From contig CALFEQ010000178.1 in assembly GCA_937949945.1 (NCBI GenBank), forward strand, positions 1 through 64,000: 64,000 nucleotides of DNA, given 5' to 3'. Shown here piece after piece: positions 43,435-52,558 of this stretch. The translations under genes and the position numbers were made by a program. Under the pieces are notes generated by a model. It was given only the letters and a program-made list of their open reading frames with translations, ran no database searches and was not told where the DNA came from. This DNA comes from an uncultured Myxococcales bacterium (GTDB lineage: Bacteria; Myxococcota_A; Polyangia; Polyangiales; Polyangiaceae). Within the stretch, counting starts at the first letter, position 1, and every line of letters begins with the position of its first letter.

Positions 43435-44901
43435 TCAGAACGTGTAAGCGACGTTGACGTTCACGAACCCGATCTGGGAGCGGTAGTTACCGTCCGCGCT
43501 CGGCGAGCGCGACGCGTTGTAGTCGCCGCCGCCGGGCGAGCTCGCCGGGTGCGCGGCGATGTTCTGGTCGTTCCTCCCGTCGGTGTTGATGGGGAAGAAG
43601 AAGATGTGGTTGTAGCTCGCGGCGAGCGCGAGCTTCTCCGTGAGAGCGAACTTCGCGCCGGCCGTGCCGTAGAGGCGCGTCGAGTCGATCGTCGACGCGT
43701 CGATCGTCTCGACGGGCACCGCCGACGTCGTGAGCCCGAGGCTGCCGAACACCTCGGTCTTCTCGTTGAGCATGTAGCCCGGACCGACGCGCAGGCCGAT
43801 CGCGTTGTTCCACCGACGCGGGACGTTGAGGATGACCTGGCCTCCGGACAGGTCCCTGCCGTCGTCGGCCACGTTGCAGTCCGCCCCGGGGTTCACGACG
43901 CACTGCCGCTCGAACACGTTCCAGCGGACGAACTCGAAGTCGCCGCGGAGCACGAGCCGCTCGGTGGCCTTCACGTCGGCGCCGAAGCGGATGATGTCCG
44001 GGTAGTTCTGCAAAAAGTCGATGTCCTGCTTGGTCACCGGGTTCGAGCCGAGCTTCGTCTGGAGCGTTCCGCTCAGGCGCGTCTCGCCGCCGTTGTAGAA
44101 GCCCGGCTGCGCGAGGTACGAGAGGCCGAAGCGGAGCGTTTCGGTCGGCTCGTAGTAGACGCCGGCCGACGCGGACAGGTTGAAACCCGTCGCGTCGAGG
44201 AGCGACCGCCCTTCGACGAGCTGGCCGTTGGCGATCGTGTCGTCGCTGCCGTCCGGGTTGCGGGCGCGGACGGTGACGACGTTGTGGATGATCGGGCTGA
44301 CGCTCAAGCCGACGGAGACCTTGCCGAACCGGTACGCCGCGGCGAACGTGTTGTAGATGGCGAGGATCTGGCCGCTGATGTTGTGCCAGCGCTGCACGCC
44401 GTCGACCGAGCCGGGCACGCCCGGGACGCCGTCGCGCCGCGTCCACGTGGCGAGGCCGCCGAACGGGACGTACGCGGCGTAGCCGGCGCGGAAGTTCTTC
44501 GTACCGAAGTCGCTGGTGACGCCGAAGAACGGCAGCGCGAGGAGGTTCGTGAGGTTCGCGACGCCGGTGTTCGCGTCGATGTAGCTCTGATCGGCGAGGA
44601 AGGCGTCGTTCGACGGCGAGAGCGCTTCGGCCGTGCGGTTGTACCGCACGAAGCGGAGCAGGACGGAGACGTCGCCCGTGATGGTCGTGCCTTCCGTTCC
44701 TCCGAGCGCGGCGGGGTTGAAGTAGATCGCGAACGCGTTCGGCTGCGCGGGCGTGCCGTGATCCGCGCCGAAGCGGGCCGTGAGGTAACCGCTGGCCTCG
44801 GCGTCGCTCGGAGCGAGCGTGACCCCGGCGAACAGGGCCGCCGCGAGGGCAGATTTGAAGCCGAAACGAACCGAAGGACGCGACGCGAGCTGGGCGCTCA
44901 T
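43435..44901 (-). CDS. FadL/OmpP1/TodX-family outer-membrane porin
   Basis: A 488-residue outer-membrane protein with a signal peptide cleaved near SDAEASG. It then shows the FadL pattern: NAFAIYFNPAALGGTEGTTITGD near the N-terminus (the hatch with the NPA motif), many amphipathic strands, and a C-terminal aromatic (NVAYTF). FadL proteins import long-chain fatty acids or other hydrophobic compounds. With the downstream lipase it suggests a release-and-uptake unit for fatty acids. The ATG at 44901 is chosen; the frame upstream is non-coding. Confidence 0.9.
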   Translation of the reverse strand: MSAQLASRPSVRFGFKSALAAALFAGVTLAPSDAEASGYLTARFGADHGTPAQPNAFAIYFNPAALGGTEGTTITGDVSVLLRFVRYNRTAEALSPSNDAFLADQSYIDANTGVANLTNLLALPFFGVTSDFGTKNFRAGYAAYVPFGGLATWTRRDGVPGVPGSVDGVQRWHNISGQILAIYNTFAAAYRFGKVSVGLSVSPIIHNVVTVRARNPDGSDDTIANGQLVEGRSLLDATGFNLSASAGVYYEPTETLRFGLSYLAQPGFYNGGETRLSGTLQTKLGSNPVTKQDIDFLQNYPDIIRFGADVKATERLVLRGDFEFVRWNVFERQCVVNPGADCNVADDGRDLSGGQVILNVPRRWNNAIGLRVGPGYMLNEKTEVFGSLGLTTSAVPVETIDASTIDSTRLYGTAGAKFALTEKLALAASYNHIFFFPINTDGRNDQNIAAHPASSPGGGDYNASRSPSADGNYRSQIGFVNVNVAYTF

Positions 44902-45144
44902 GGTGGCCCGTCCCCTACCATGATCCGCACGCGGCGTGGGGGGCGATCCGCCGGGCCGTCGTCGCGGCGTCGTCGTCGGGGCTCGCGGCGAGAGACGCGT
45001 GACCGGCGCACGGGATGCGCGCGGACGGCGAGCACGGAAGGCGGGCCGAGCGACCGCGAGGTCGGCGATGCGTCGCCGCGAGGCTGCGCGAGCTGGCCGT
45101 CGGCCTTGCACGCGGCGATGCCCGCCGCTAATAACCACCTGGAA

Positions 45145-45828
45145 ATGCGCGCCCGCTACCCGCTTGCCTTCGCCGCCGCGACGGCCACGATCCTCGCCTG
45201 CATCCCGCACCCGCACGACGACTTCGAGGACTACGGCAAGCGCGCGGCTGCGTTCGAGCCGTCGACGGACGGCGGCGGCGGCGGCTTCGAGGCTTCGGCT
45301 CCTCCGACGGAGGCGGTGAAGGGCACGTACTATGGCGCCTGCCTCTCGCAGCTCGCCTTCGGTCAGGTGTCGAAGGTCTTCAACTTCTGGACGGAGACGA
45401 GCTTCGAGCCCGATCCGGCCGGGGGCGGAAAGTTGAGCCTCTCGCTCCAGGCGCTGAAGCTGTCTTCGGGCGGCCCGCCCGAGACCGTCTCGGCCTCGGG
45501 CGTCACCGGCGAAAAGAAGGAGGCGCCCGCGACCTCGTCGAACGTCGACGCCGCCGACGGCCGATACACCGTCGAGCTCGGCACCGTGAACATCCCCGGC
45601 GACGCGAACCCGATCACGGGCCGCGACGTCGTCATCGAGCAGGTGAAGCTCACCGGCTTCTTCGGCACCGAGCGCTTCTGCGCGCGCCTGAACGGCAACG
45701 TGACCGTGCCGATCCCGCTCACCCTCGAGCCGGAGAGGAACATCTGCCAGTTCGTCCCGGTCAAGGACGGCGACCCGACGCCGACCTTCACGAACGACGA
45801 CTTCCAGGCGGGGTCCTGTCCGTTCTGA
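45145..45828 (+). CDS. Lipoprotein of unknown function
   Basis: A 227-residue protein, lipobox ATILAC near residue 19 when started at ATG 45145. A short Asp/Gly-rich linker is followed by a beta-rich domain with four cysteines (YGACLSQ, RFCARL, NICQFV, GSCPF). I do not recognise a family. It is divergent from the FadL operon. An ATG at 45118 in frame would give a longer and less typical signal sequence. Confidence 0.7.
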   Translation: MRARYPLAFAAATATILACIPHPHDDFEDYGKRAAAFEPSTDGGGGGFEASAPPTEAVKGTYYGACLSQLAFGQVSKVFNFWTETSFEPDPAGGGKLSLSLQALKLSSGGPPETVSASGVTGEKKEAPATSSNVDAADGRYTVELGTVNIPGDANPITGRDVVIEQVKLTGFFGTERFCARLNGNVTVPIPLTLEPERNICQFVPVKDGDPTPTFTNDDFQAGSCPF

Positions 45829-46020
45829 GGTTCGGGCAGGGAGGGGAGACAGGAAGGCGGGGAGAGCGGACGAGACGCTTCGCGTTTCGCCGGCGAGAGG
45901 GAGTCTCTCTGCCGACCTGCCGCGCCTCGCGCGCGACCGCGGGGCGGGTTCCCACCGGCTGCCGTCGACGGAAGAACGGACCGCCACGCTCGGCGGCGAA
46001 GCTTCTCGACAAAAGGCGAC

Positions 46021-46048
46021 GGCGCCGCTCCGCGGAGGGAGCGACGCC
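46021..46048 (-). terminator. Terminator of the minus-strand lipoprotein gene
   Basis: On the minus strand GGCGTCGCTCC pairs with GGAGCGGCGCC (one G-U pair), and CCTTTTG follows a few bases later. It lies 27 nt after the stop at 46076. Confidence 0.65.
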
Positions 46049-46075
46049 GTGCGCGTCAGACCCGACGATCAGCGA

Positions 46076-47317
46076 TCAGGGCTTGTAGGCCGTGACCGGC
46101 GGATTGTTCGGGAACGCGAGGTAGTGGAACGCCTTCGGGTTCGGGTTCTCCGGGGTCGTCGTCTCCTCCGGGTCGCCCACCGCGATGAACGTGAAGGCCG
46201 CGCCCGTGCGAATCTCGCCACCGTCCGGCACGCCCGCAGGGTAGGTCGCCGCCTGAACCAGCGCGAGGGGCAGGATCGCCGGCTGGGTGAGGGGGTTGGC
46301 TGCCGCGTTGGGGTTGAACGCGAAGAAGTCGGTGGCCGGGTCGACGCCTTCGACCTGGACGAGGTCCGTCTTCTGGCCCACCTCGACCGCGCCCGTCGAG
46401 ATCGGCGTGGCGGAGCCCGCATCGGCGTTGTCCTTCATGAACGCGGGCTCGAAGGCGAGGGCGGCAGGGCCCTTCGTGAGGGCGAGATCACCGGCCGGGG
46501 ACGCGTGGATGAACTGCGCGCCGATCTTGCCGGCCTCGATCGCCGTCGCGCGGTCGACCTCGAAGATCTTGACCTGCAGGTTCCCGATGCCGGGGCCGCC
46601 GTCGAGGGCGTCGGAGCCCTCGCCGCACTTCGCGGCAGGGATCGCCGTCGAGTCCTGCGTGCAGCCCATGAGCACGAGGATGTAGCTCTTCTCCGGCTGG
46701 AACGTCCCCGCCGGGATGACCGGCAGCTTCCAGTAGTCGACGTTCTCGACGAGCGGGCCGTTCTCGCTCAGGACGCCGCCGTCGAAGTTCTCGGAGAGGA
46801 GATCGGAGCACGCCGTGCTCGGCACGCCCGGGCCGGGCTTCACGACGCCGCGCGCGAAGAGGCGGCCGGCGTTCATGATGTACGGCTGGATGTGGAAGCC
46901 CGAGATGTCCGTGCCGGTGCCCTGGACCGCGCCGCCCGTGCCGATGTACGCGCCCGGCGGGACGCTCGGGGACGGGCTCTCCTCCGGCAGCGCCGGGAGG
47001 GTCGCGATCGTGAAGTTCTCGCCGTCCTGCGAGAGCGCGAAGCAGATGCGGAGACCACCGCTCTCGTTGTTCGGCCCGAAGTCGGTCGCGGCGTTGACGA
47101 ACTGGATGCGCGCCGGATCGCGCTGCGGCGCCGCGTCCTGACCGCCGGAGTCCTGCTCCGGGGTGCTGCTGTCGGGGAGGGGAGTGCTCGCGTCGTTCTC
47201 CGACGGCGGCGGCGTGACCGTGTCGTCGTCATCACCGCACGCAACGAGGAAGACGCCGAGGCTTGCGCCCAACAGCGTCATCGAAGCAAGGCTGTAACGA
47301 AGCAACTTGGTTCGCAT
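46076..47317 (-). CDS. Lipoprotein with Asp/Ser/Pro linker
   Basis: A 413-residue protein with a lipobox (GVFLVAC) followed by GDDDD and an acidic Ser/Pro linker to about residue 65. The rest is beta-rich with repeated motifs such as ARIQFVNAATDFGPNNESGGLRICF and AQFIHASPAGDLALT, which resembles DUF4397-type domains; this match is by eye. An AAGGAG lies 8 nt before a GTG (47320) and 11 nt before the ATG (47317); either start works. No conserved neighbour indicates its role. Confidence 0.75.
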   Translation of the reverse strand: MRTKLLRYSLASMTLLGASLGVFLVACGDDDDTVTPPPSENDASTPLPDSSTPEQDSGGQDAAPQRDPARIQFVNAATDFGPNNESGGLRICFALSQDGENFTIATLPALPEESPSPSVPPGAYIGTGGAVQGTGTDISGFHIQPYIMNAGRLFARGVVKPGPGVPSTACSDLLSENFDGGVLSENGPLVENVDYWKLPVIPAGTFQPEKSYILVLMGCTQDSTAIPAAKCGEGSDALDGGPGIGNLQVKIFEVDRATAIEAGKIGAQFIHASPAGDLALTKGPAALAFEPAFMKDNADAGSATPISTGAVEVGQKTDLVQVEGVDPATDFFAFNPNAAANPLTQPAILPLALVQAATYPAGVPDGGEIRTGAAFTFIAVGDPEETTTPENPNPKAFHYLAFPNNPPVTAYKP

Positions 47318-47601
47318 CACGGTACCTACTCCTTAGTGGCGGTCTCGGGGGTCGTGGCTTCCCGGAAGGTGACTGCTCCTCGGGCGAGACGGCGCCCAGG
47401 CGCAAGCGGTAGGAACTTAGAAGCTGGAGCGGCGGCCCGCAAGGAAAGTTGCCGGCGTGTGAAGCCGTTGCAACACGCCTCGCAACTCGCGCGAGTGACC
47501 AGGATCGCAATGTCATAGGTAGCGCTTTGCGCAGTCGCCGTGGGCCGCAGCTCGAGGTGCGGCCCCTTGCATGCGGGAGCGTCCTCGGTGATGTTCCTCG
47601 C

Positions 47602-49026
47602 GTGCGTATTTCCCTTCGTCGTTCCGCGAGGATGCTCGCCGGCCTGAGCCTCGCCATCGCCGCGGCAGCCGGCTGCGGGCGGTCCAAGACGATGACGCCG
47701 GGGCCCTCTGCCTCGAACGCGGACGGCGTGAGCGCCTCATCGACCGGGGGCGTAGAGGCCGATGCCGCTCCGTCCGAGAAGCTGGCCGCCGACGCCGGCG
47801 GCGGCGCGGCGGAGCCGAAACTGCGTGCAGACTACAACGTTCTCGTCATCTCGATCGACAGCCTGCGGGCCGACATGCCGTGGGCCGGCTATCCGCGTCC
47901 GATCGCGCCGCGGCTCACGGAGCTCGAGAAGCGCGCCGTCAGCTACACGCGGGCGTACTCGATCTCCTCGTACACGTCGATGAGCCTGGGCGGCTTCCTC
48001 GGCGGGCGCCTCCCGAGCGGGATGAAGCGGAGCGGCTACTTCTTCGGGAAGTACCCGCCGGAGAACGTGATGTTCCCCGAGGTGCTCCAGGCGGCGGGCG
48101 TGCGGACGATCGCGGCGCACGCGCACGGGTACTTCAAGAACGCCGGGTTCGAGCAGGGGTTCGACAAGTACGAGATCGTCCCGGGCATCGTCTTCAAGAA
48201 CGAGACGGACCCGAACGTCACGAGCCCGAAGCACGAAGCGCTCGCCGAGCAGCTCCTCTCCGATCCCGAGCTCGACACGAAGCGCTTCTTCGCCTGGTTC
48301 CACTTCCTCGATCCCCACGACATGTACGTCTCGCACGAAGCCGACGGCATCCCGTCGTACGGGCCGAAGCCTCGGGACAAGTACGACGCCGAGGTGACGT
48401 TCACCGACCGCTACGTCGGCAAGCTCCTCGACTTCGTCGCCAGCAAGCCGTGGGGCGAGCGGACCGTCATCATCGTGACCTCCGATCACGGCGAGGCGTT
48501 CGGCGAGCACGGACAGCACGCGCACGGCTTCGAGCTCTGGGAGAACCTCGTGCGCGTCCCGCTGTTCTTCGTCGTGCCGGGCGTCCCGCCGAAGCGCATC
48601 GACGTGCCGCGCAGCGCGATCGATCTCGCGCCGACGATCCTCGAGCTCCTCGGCGTCGACCCGAAGACGAGCGTCGACGGAGGCGTGCTGTCGCTCGAAG
48701 GCAAGAGCCTCGTCCCCGAGATCATCGGCAAGGAGGAGCCCGAGGAGCGCGACGTCGTCCTCGACCTTCCGATGACGAGCGACAACGACAAGCGGCGCGC
48801 GCTCGTCCGCGGCAACCTGAAGATCATCGCCTTCGGGAAGGAGGAGACGCTCAAGCTCTTCGATCTCGCGGCCGATCCGGAGGAGAAGAACCCCATCACC
48901 AAAGGCGAGCAGTTCGAAGAGATGGCGCGGCGCTATCGCGAGCTCTCGAAATCGATCGTCGAGGTCCCGCCCTACGCTTGCGGCGCGAACTGCCTCAACC
49001 GGGCCTACGTGAACAAGGGGAAGTAG
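47602..49026 (+). CDS. Sulfatase-fold lipoprotein
   Basis: A 474-residue protein from GTG 47602 with a signal and lipobox (SLAIAAAAGC). The alkaline-phosphatase/sulfatase fold is evident: Asp86 in ISIDSLRAD, Asp295/His296 in SDHGEAFGEHGQHAHG, and FFAWFHFLDPHDMYVSHE. As in the gene at 6255-8630, the Cys/Ser-x-Pro-x-Arg site is missing and the place is taken by SSYTSMS with Thr125. The two proteins share long identical stretches around the metal sites and are paralogues, this one with a lipid anchor instead of a membrane domain. Substrate unknown. Confidence 0.87.
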   Translation: MRISLRRSARMLAGLSLAIAAAAGCGRSKTMTPGPSASNADGVSASSTGGVEADAAPSEKLAADAGGGAAEPKLRADYNVLVISIDSLRADMPWAGYPRPIAPRLTELEKRAVSYTRAYSISSYTSMSLGGFLGGRLPSGMKRSGYFFGKYPPENVMFPEVLQAAGVRTIAAHAHGYFKNAGFEQGFDKYEIVPGIVFKNETDPNVTSPKHEALAEQLLSDPELDTKRFFAWFHFLDPHDMYVSHEADGIPSYGPKPRDKYDAEVTFTDRYVGKLLDFVASKPWGERTVIIVTSDHGEAFGEHGQHAHGFELWENLVRVPLFFVVPGVPPKRIDVPRSAIDLAPTILELLGVDPKTSVDGGVLSLEGKSLVPEIIGKEEPEERDVVLDLPMTSDNDKRRALVRGNLKIIAFGKEETLKLFDLAADPEEKNPITKGEQFEEMARRYRELSKSIVEVPPYACGANCLNRAYVNKGK

Positions 49027-49115
49027 GCCCGAGCCCGAGCGGAAGGGGGAGGCGGCGGGAGTGCTAAGATGCCCGGCCTCGGCCGAGCCCGGCGGCGGGC
49101 GGCCAAGGAGAACCG

Positions 49116-49958
49116 ATGCGCATCGTCCCGATCCCGTGCCTCTCCGACAACTACGCGTACCTCCTCGTCTGTCGCGAGACGAAGGAGGCGGCGATCGTCG
49201 ACGTGTCCGAAGCCGGGCCGGTGCTGTCCGCGATCGAGCAGGGCGCCGGCACGCAGGACAGCCGTCGTGACGTCAGCGCGGCGGCGAGCAGCCGGGAGGA
49301 CCTGCGCATCGTCGCGATCCTGAGCACGCACCACCATTGGGATCACGTGGGCGGCAACGAGGAGGTGCGGTCGAAGCTCGGGATCGATCGCGTCTACGGC
49401 CACACGAGTGATCGCGGACGCATTCCGGGGCAGACGCAGTACCTTCAAGAGGGGGACACGTTCGAGATCGGACGCCTCCGCGTGCGCGCTCTCCACATCC
49501 CCGGGCACACGCTCGGAGCGGTGGCTTACGTCGTCACGCACGAGCCCGACGATCCCGTCGTCTTCACCGGCGACACGTTGTTCGTCGGGGGCTGCGGACG
49601 GCTGTTCGAGGGCGATCCGCCGATGATGCACGCGTCGCTCTCGAAGCTCGCTTCGCTCGATCCGCGCACGCGCGTCTTCTGCGGTCACGAGTACACGGAG
49701 TCGAACCTCCGATTCGCTGCTCACGTGGAGCCGTCGAACCCGGCGGTGGCTCGGGCACGCGAGCGGGCCGCTCAGCTCCGCAAGGAGGGGAGGCCCACGG
49801 TTCCGTCCACGATTGGGGACGAGCTCGCGTACAACCCTTTCCTGCGCACGCAGTCGCCAGAGATTCGGGCCACGCTCGGCATCTCGCCCGACGCTTCGCC
49901 CGCCGAGGCGCTCGGGGCGATCCGCAAGGCGAAGGACGCCTTTCGAATCGGTGCGTAG
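49116..49958 (+). CDS. gloB: Hydroxyacylglutathione hydrolase (glyoxalase II)
   Basis: A 280-residue metallo-beta-lactamase-fold enzyme that hydrolyses S-lactoylglutathione in methylglyoxal detoxification. The metal motif THHHWDH lies at 71-77; further ligands are His in IPGHTLGA, Asp in FTGDTLFVGGCGR and His in CGHEYT. The C-terminal domain (ESNLRFAAHVEP, YNPFLR) that binds glutathione is present. Residues about 43-62 are an insertion relative to the usual form. AAGGAG precedes the ATG. Confidence 0.93.
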   Translation: MRIVPIPCLSDNYAYLLVCRETKEAAIVDVSEAGPVLSAIEQGAGTQDSRRDVSAAASSREDLRIVAILSTHHHWDHVGGNEEVRSKLGIDRVYGHTSDRGRIPGQTQYLQEGDTFEIGRLRVRALHIPGHTLGAVAYVVTHEPDDPVVFTGDTLFVGGCGRLFEGDPPMMHASLSKLASLDPRTRVFCGHEYTESNLRFAAHVEPSNPAVARARERAAQLRKEGRPTVPSTIGDELAYNPFLRTQSPEIRATLGISPDASPAEALGAIRKAKDAFRIGA

Positions 49959-49982
49959 CCCATCACGCCGTACCGCCGTGTA

Positions 49983-50483
49983 TCACTCCGGGAAGCACTG
50001 ATCGAAGCACTGGAAGAGGAGGTCGCAGGCGGATGGCGCTCGGGAACAGAGCTGGTCCATCAGCTGGTCGCACCGCAGCAGGCAGGCGTTGTCCGTCTCC
50101 GAGCACTGCTCGTAGCAGGCGCCCAGCTGAGCGTCGATCTGCTGTGCGGTCGGATTGCCCGCGATGCAGTCGAAGAAGCACGCCTCGGCCTGGTCTTCGG
50201 CGCCGGGCGGAAGCTGGTCGCCGGGGAACTCCTCGCCGGGGGGCAGATCTTCGTCGGGCAGGTTGTCGGTCGTCGGACGGGGGTTCTTGGAGGAGCTCGA
50301 CTTGCTCTTCGAGCTCGACTCCTCCTCGTCGTCGTCGCTCGACTTCTTCTTCTTCTTGGTCGCCGTGATCTCCTCCTCGTCCTCCTCGAAGTCCGGCACC
50401 GGGGGCGCCGAGCATCCAGCCGAGAAGGCGAGGGAGGTGAGAGCAATCGCCGCCGAGATCGTGAGAAGGTTGATCGTCTTCAT
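49983..50483 (-). CDS. Cys-rich lipoprotein with Lys/Ser/Asp linker
   Basis: A 166-residue protein: lipobox (SLAFSAGC), then a very biased linker of Asp/Glu, a KKKKK run and Ser/Asp/Glu, then a Pro-rich stretch. The C-terminal 70 residues have eleven cysteines arranged mostly as CxxxC pairs (CFFDC, CYEQC, CLLRC, CFDQC), which suggests a disulfide-stapled helical hairpin. GAAGGAG lies about 9 nt before the ATG at 50483. Family and function unknown. Confidence 0.78.
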   Translation of the reverse strand: MKTINLLTISAAIALTSLAFSAGCSAPPVPDFEEDEEEITATKKKKKSSDDDEEESSSKSKSSSSKNPRPTTDNLPDEDLPPGEEFPGDQLPPGAEDQAEACFFDCIAGNPTAQQIDAQLGACYEQCSETDNACLLRCDQLMDQLCSRAPSACDLLFQCFDQCFPE

Positions 50484-50728
50484 TTGGTCTGGCTCCTTCG
50501 CTGCCGCCGCGTTCTGCCCGACCTGAGTGCAGCCGCCGGACCAACCCCGTTCCGATGTGGGATCACCCCCCACGAGGCCTGATCGGGCGTTTTCGGCGGG
50601 CTGATCTGGATCACGCCGGGAGCACTCATGGACGCCGCCGGGCGGATTCCCGAGGGTGATCATGGGGTTATGGCTCCGGCGTGGGGTGATGTCGGATGCG
50701 AGGTGCCGACGTGGGCACGGCGCGGGGC

Positions 50729-51871
50729 TCACGCGTCGTCGCGGCCGGCGATGTAATCGGCGACGGCGCGTCGCTCTCTCTCGAGGAACGCGTCGAGGAT
50801 GGCGCGAAGGCGCGGCTCCTCGATGTGGTGGGCCGAGCACGTCATCGTCGGCCGGAAGCCGCGGACGCGTTTGTGCTCGCCGCCGGCGCCCGGGTTGAAC
50901 GTCGTGAGGCCCTCGCGGATCGCCTCCTCGATGCCGTGGTAGTAGCAGACGTTGAAGTGCAGAAACGGTAGCTCGACGGTCGTGCCCCAGTAGCGGCCAT
51001 AGAGCACACCGTTCTTCTTCACGTTGAACGCGCCCGCGACGATCTCTCCGCGTCGATCGCGCGCGACGACCCACGCGAGGCGGTGCGGCATTCGCTGGCG
51101 GACCAGATCGAAGAAGCGCGCGTTCAGGTACCGGCGGCCGTAGAAGTACTTGTCGACGGTCGTGAGGTAGAGATCGTGCATCGTCCGCGCGATGCCGGCG
51201 CCGCTCGGGCCCGCGAGATCGTCGGGACGTAGCGTCTCGATCGTGATGCCGTCCATCGCGGGCTGCTTCCGCTCGCGTCGGATCTGCGTGCGCTTCTTCT
51301 GCGGGAGCGTCGCGAGGAAGTCCTCGAAGGTCGCAAACCCCTCGTTCGACCAGTGGTACTGCACGCCCCTGCGCGCCATGAAGCCGGCCTCGCTCCACAG
51401 GTTCGCCTCGGCCTCTTCGGGGAAGAGGACGTGCGCGCCCGACAGGCCGAGCTCCTTCGTGATCGTCCGCAGCGCCCCGGCGAAGGCGGCCACCATCTCG
51501 GCGCGGTCCTTCGACGGATGCCAGAGCACGCGATGGCCCGTCGCGGGCGTGAACGGGACGGCGAGGATCAGCTTCGGGTAGTACGGGACGCCGAGGCGAT
51601 CGGCGAGGTCGGCCCAGCTCCAGTCGAAGACGAACTCGCCTTCGCTGTTCGTCTTCAGATAGGCCGGCGCCGCGGCGACGAGCCTTCCGCCCTCGTACAC
51701 GGCGAGGTGGTGCGGGAGCCAGCCGGTACGTCCGCCGACGCAGCCGGCCTCCTCGAGGCTGTGAAGCCAGGCGTGCTCGACGAACGGCGAGGCGTCCTCG
51801 CGGACGAGCGCGTCCCATTCGGCGGCCGGTACCTCCGCGATGCGCTCGATGACGCGCAGCTCGAGAGACAA
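50729..51871 (-). CDS. FemAB-like peptidogalycan/GNAT-type acyltransferase
   Basis: A 380-residue cytoplasmic protein of the PF04339 type (peptidogalycan biosynthesis/recognition). Typical parts are SPFVEHAWLHSLEEAGCVGGRTGWLPHHLAVYEGGRLVAAAPAYLKTNSEGEFVFDWSWADL, KKRTQIRRERK, and PGAGGEHKRVRGF at the C-terminal end. The fold is a double GNAT domain; the acyl donor and acceptor are not known for most members. The start is taken as TTG 51871 (SLELRVIERIAEVPAAEWD). Confidence 0.88.
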   Translation of the reverse strand: MSLELRVIERIAEVPAAEWDALVREDASPFVEHAWLHSLEEAGCVGGRTGWLPHHLAVYEGGRLVAAAPAYLKTNSEGEFVFDWSWADLADRLGVPYYPKLILAVPFTPATGHRVLWHPSKDRAEMVAAFAGALRTITKELGLSGAHVLFPEEAEANLWSEAGFMARRGVQYHWSNEGFATFEDFLATLPQKKRTQIRRERKQPAMDGITIETLRPDDLAGPSGAGIARTMHDLYLTTVDKYFYGRRYLNARFFDLVRQRMPHRLAWVVARDRRGEIVAGAFNVKKNGVLYGRYWGTTVELPFLHFNVCYYHGIEEAIREGLTTFNPGAGGEHKRVRGFRPTMTCSAHHIEEPRLRAILDAFLERERRAVADYIAGRDDA

Positions 51872-51908
51872 CGTGCTTCCCAGCCTCGTGAGCGCGGCGC
51901 CGCGCGCG

Positions 51909-52496
51909 TCAGGTCGGATCCCTCCGCACGAGCGCGAACCACTGATTGCGGTGCTTGCCGTTCTTGTACGCGACGCCGATCGAGACGTGCTGCGAGATCC
52001 CTCGCAGGTAATCGATCATCCCGCCGTTGACGATGCCGCTGATGAGCCCGTCGTTCGCGCGGATCTCCGGCCAGCTCTCCGGCTTCTGCTTCGGGACCTT
52101 CGTGTAGTCGAACACGAGCTCGCCCTCGTGCTCGCCTTCGCCCTTCGTGACGGCGAAGTAGCCCGGGCCCGTCAGCGCCTGCATCGACTGGTGGTTGTAG
52201 CCGGCGATGGGGAAGTCCTCGCCCTCGACCTTCGTGAAGCGCTTCTGGAAGCGCTTGAACATCGGTAGCGTGTTTTGGCCGTCGTGGATGACCTCGACCA
52301 GCGACCCCACGCCGTCCGGGACCAAGAAGTCGAGGTCGAGCGGGCGGAAGCCCTTCGCGGCCTCGAACAGGCGCTGGTAATGGCGCTTCGTCCACGTCCG
52401 GATCGTGTGGTAGCGCCCCTCGTGCCCGAGCCCATCGAGGATGTGCACGAGGCGCGGCAGATCGATCTCGGGCTCGAGGAAAACGGTGACGTCCAT
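51909..52496 (-). CDS. Hypothetical protein, 195 residues
   Basis: A cytoplasmic alpha/beta protein starting at ATG 52496 (MDVTVFLEPEIDLPRLVHILDGLGHEGRYHTIRTW). Later it has FLVPDGVGSLVEVIHDGQNTLPMFKRFQKRF and GGMIDYLRGISQHVSIGVAYKNGKHRNQWFALVRR. No signal peptide, membrane helix or catalytic motif is recognised. It is 37 nt upstream of the FemAB-like gene on the same strand, so the two are probably cotranscribed. Confidence 0.75.
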   Translation of the reverse strand: MDVTVFLEPEIDLPRLVHILDGLGHEGRYHTIRTWTKRHYQRLFEAAKGFRPLDLDFLVPDGVGSLVEVIHDGQNTLPMFKRFQKRFTKVEGEDFPIAGYNHQSMQALTGPGYFAVTKGEGEHEGELVFDYTKVPKQKPESWPEIRANDGLISGIVNGGMIDYLRGISQHVSIGVAYKNGKHRNQWFALVRRDPT

Positions 52497-52558
52497 CGCG
52501 CCAGATACCTAACACGTAACTTGGCCGCTTGCGGCCGGTGCTGGTTCGATCCCGCACC

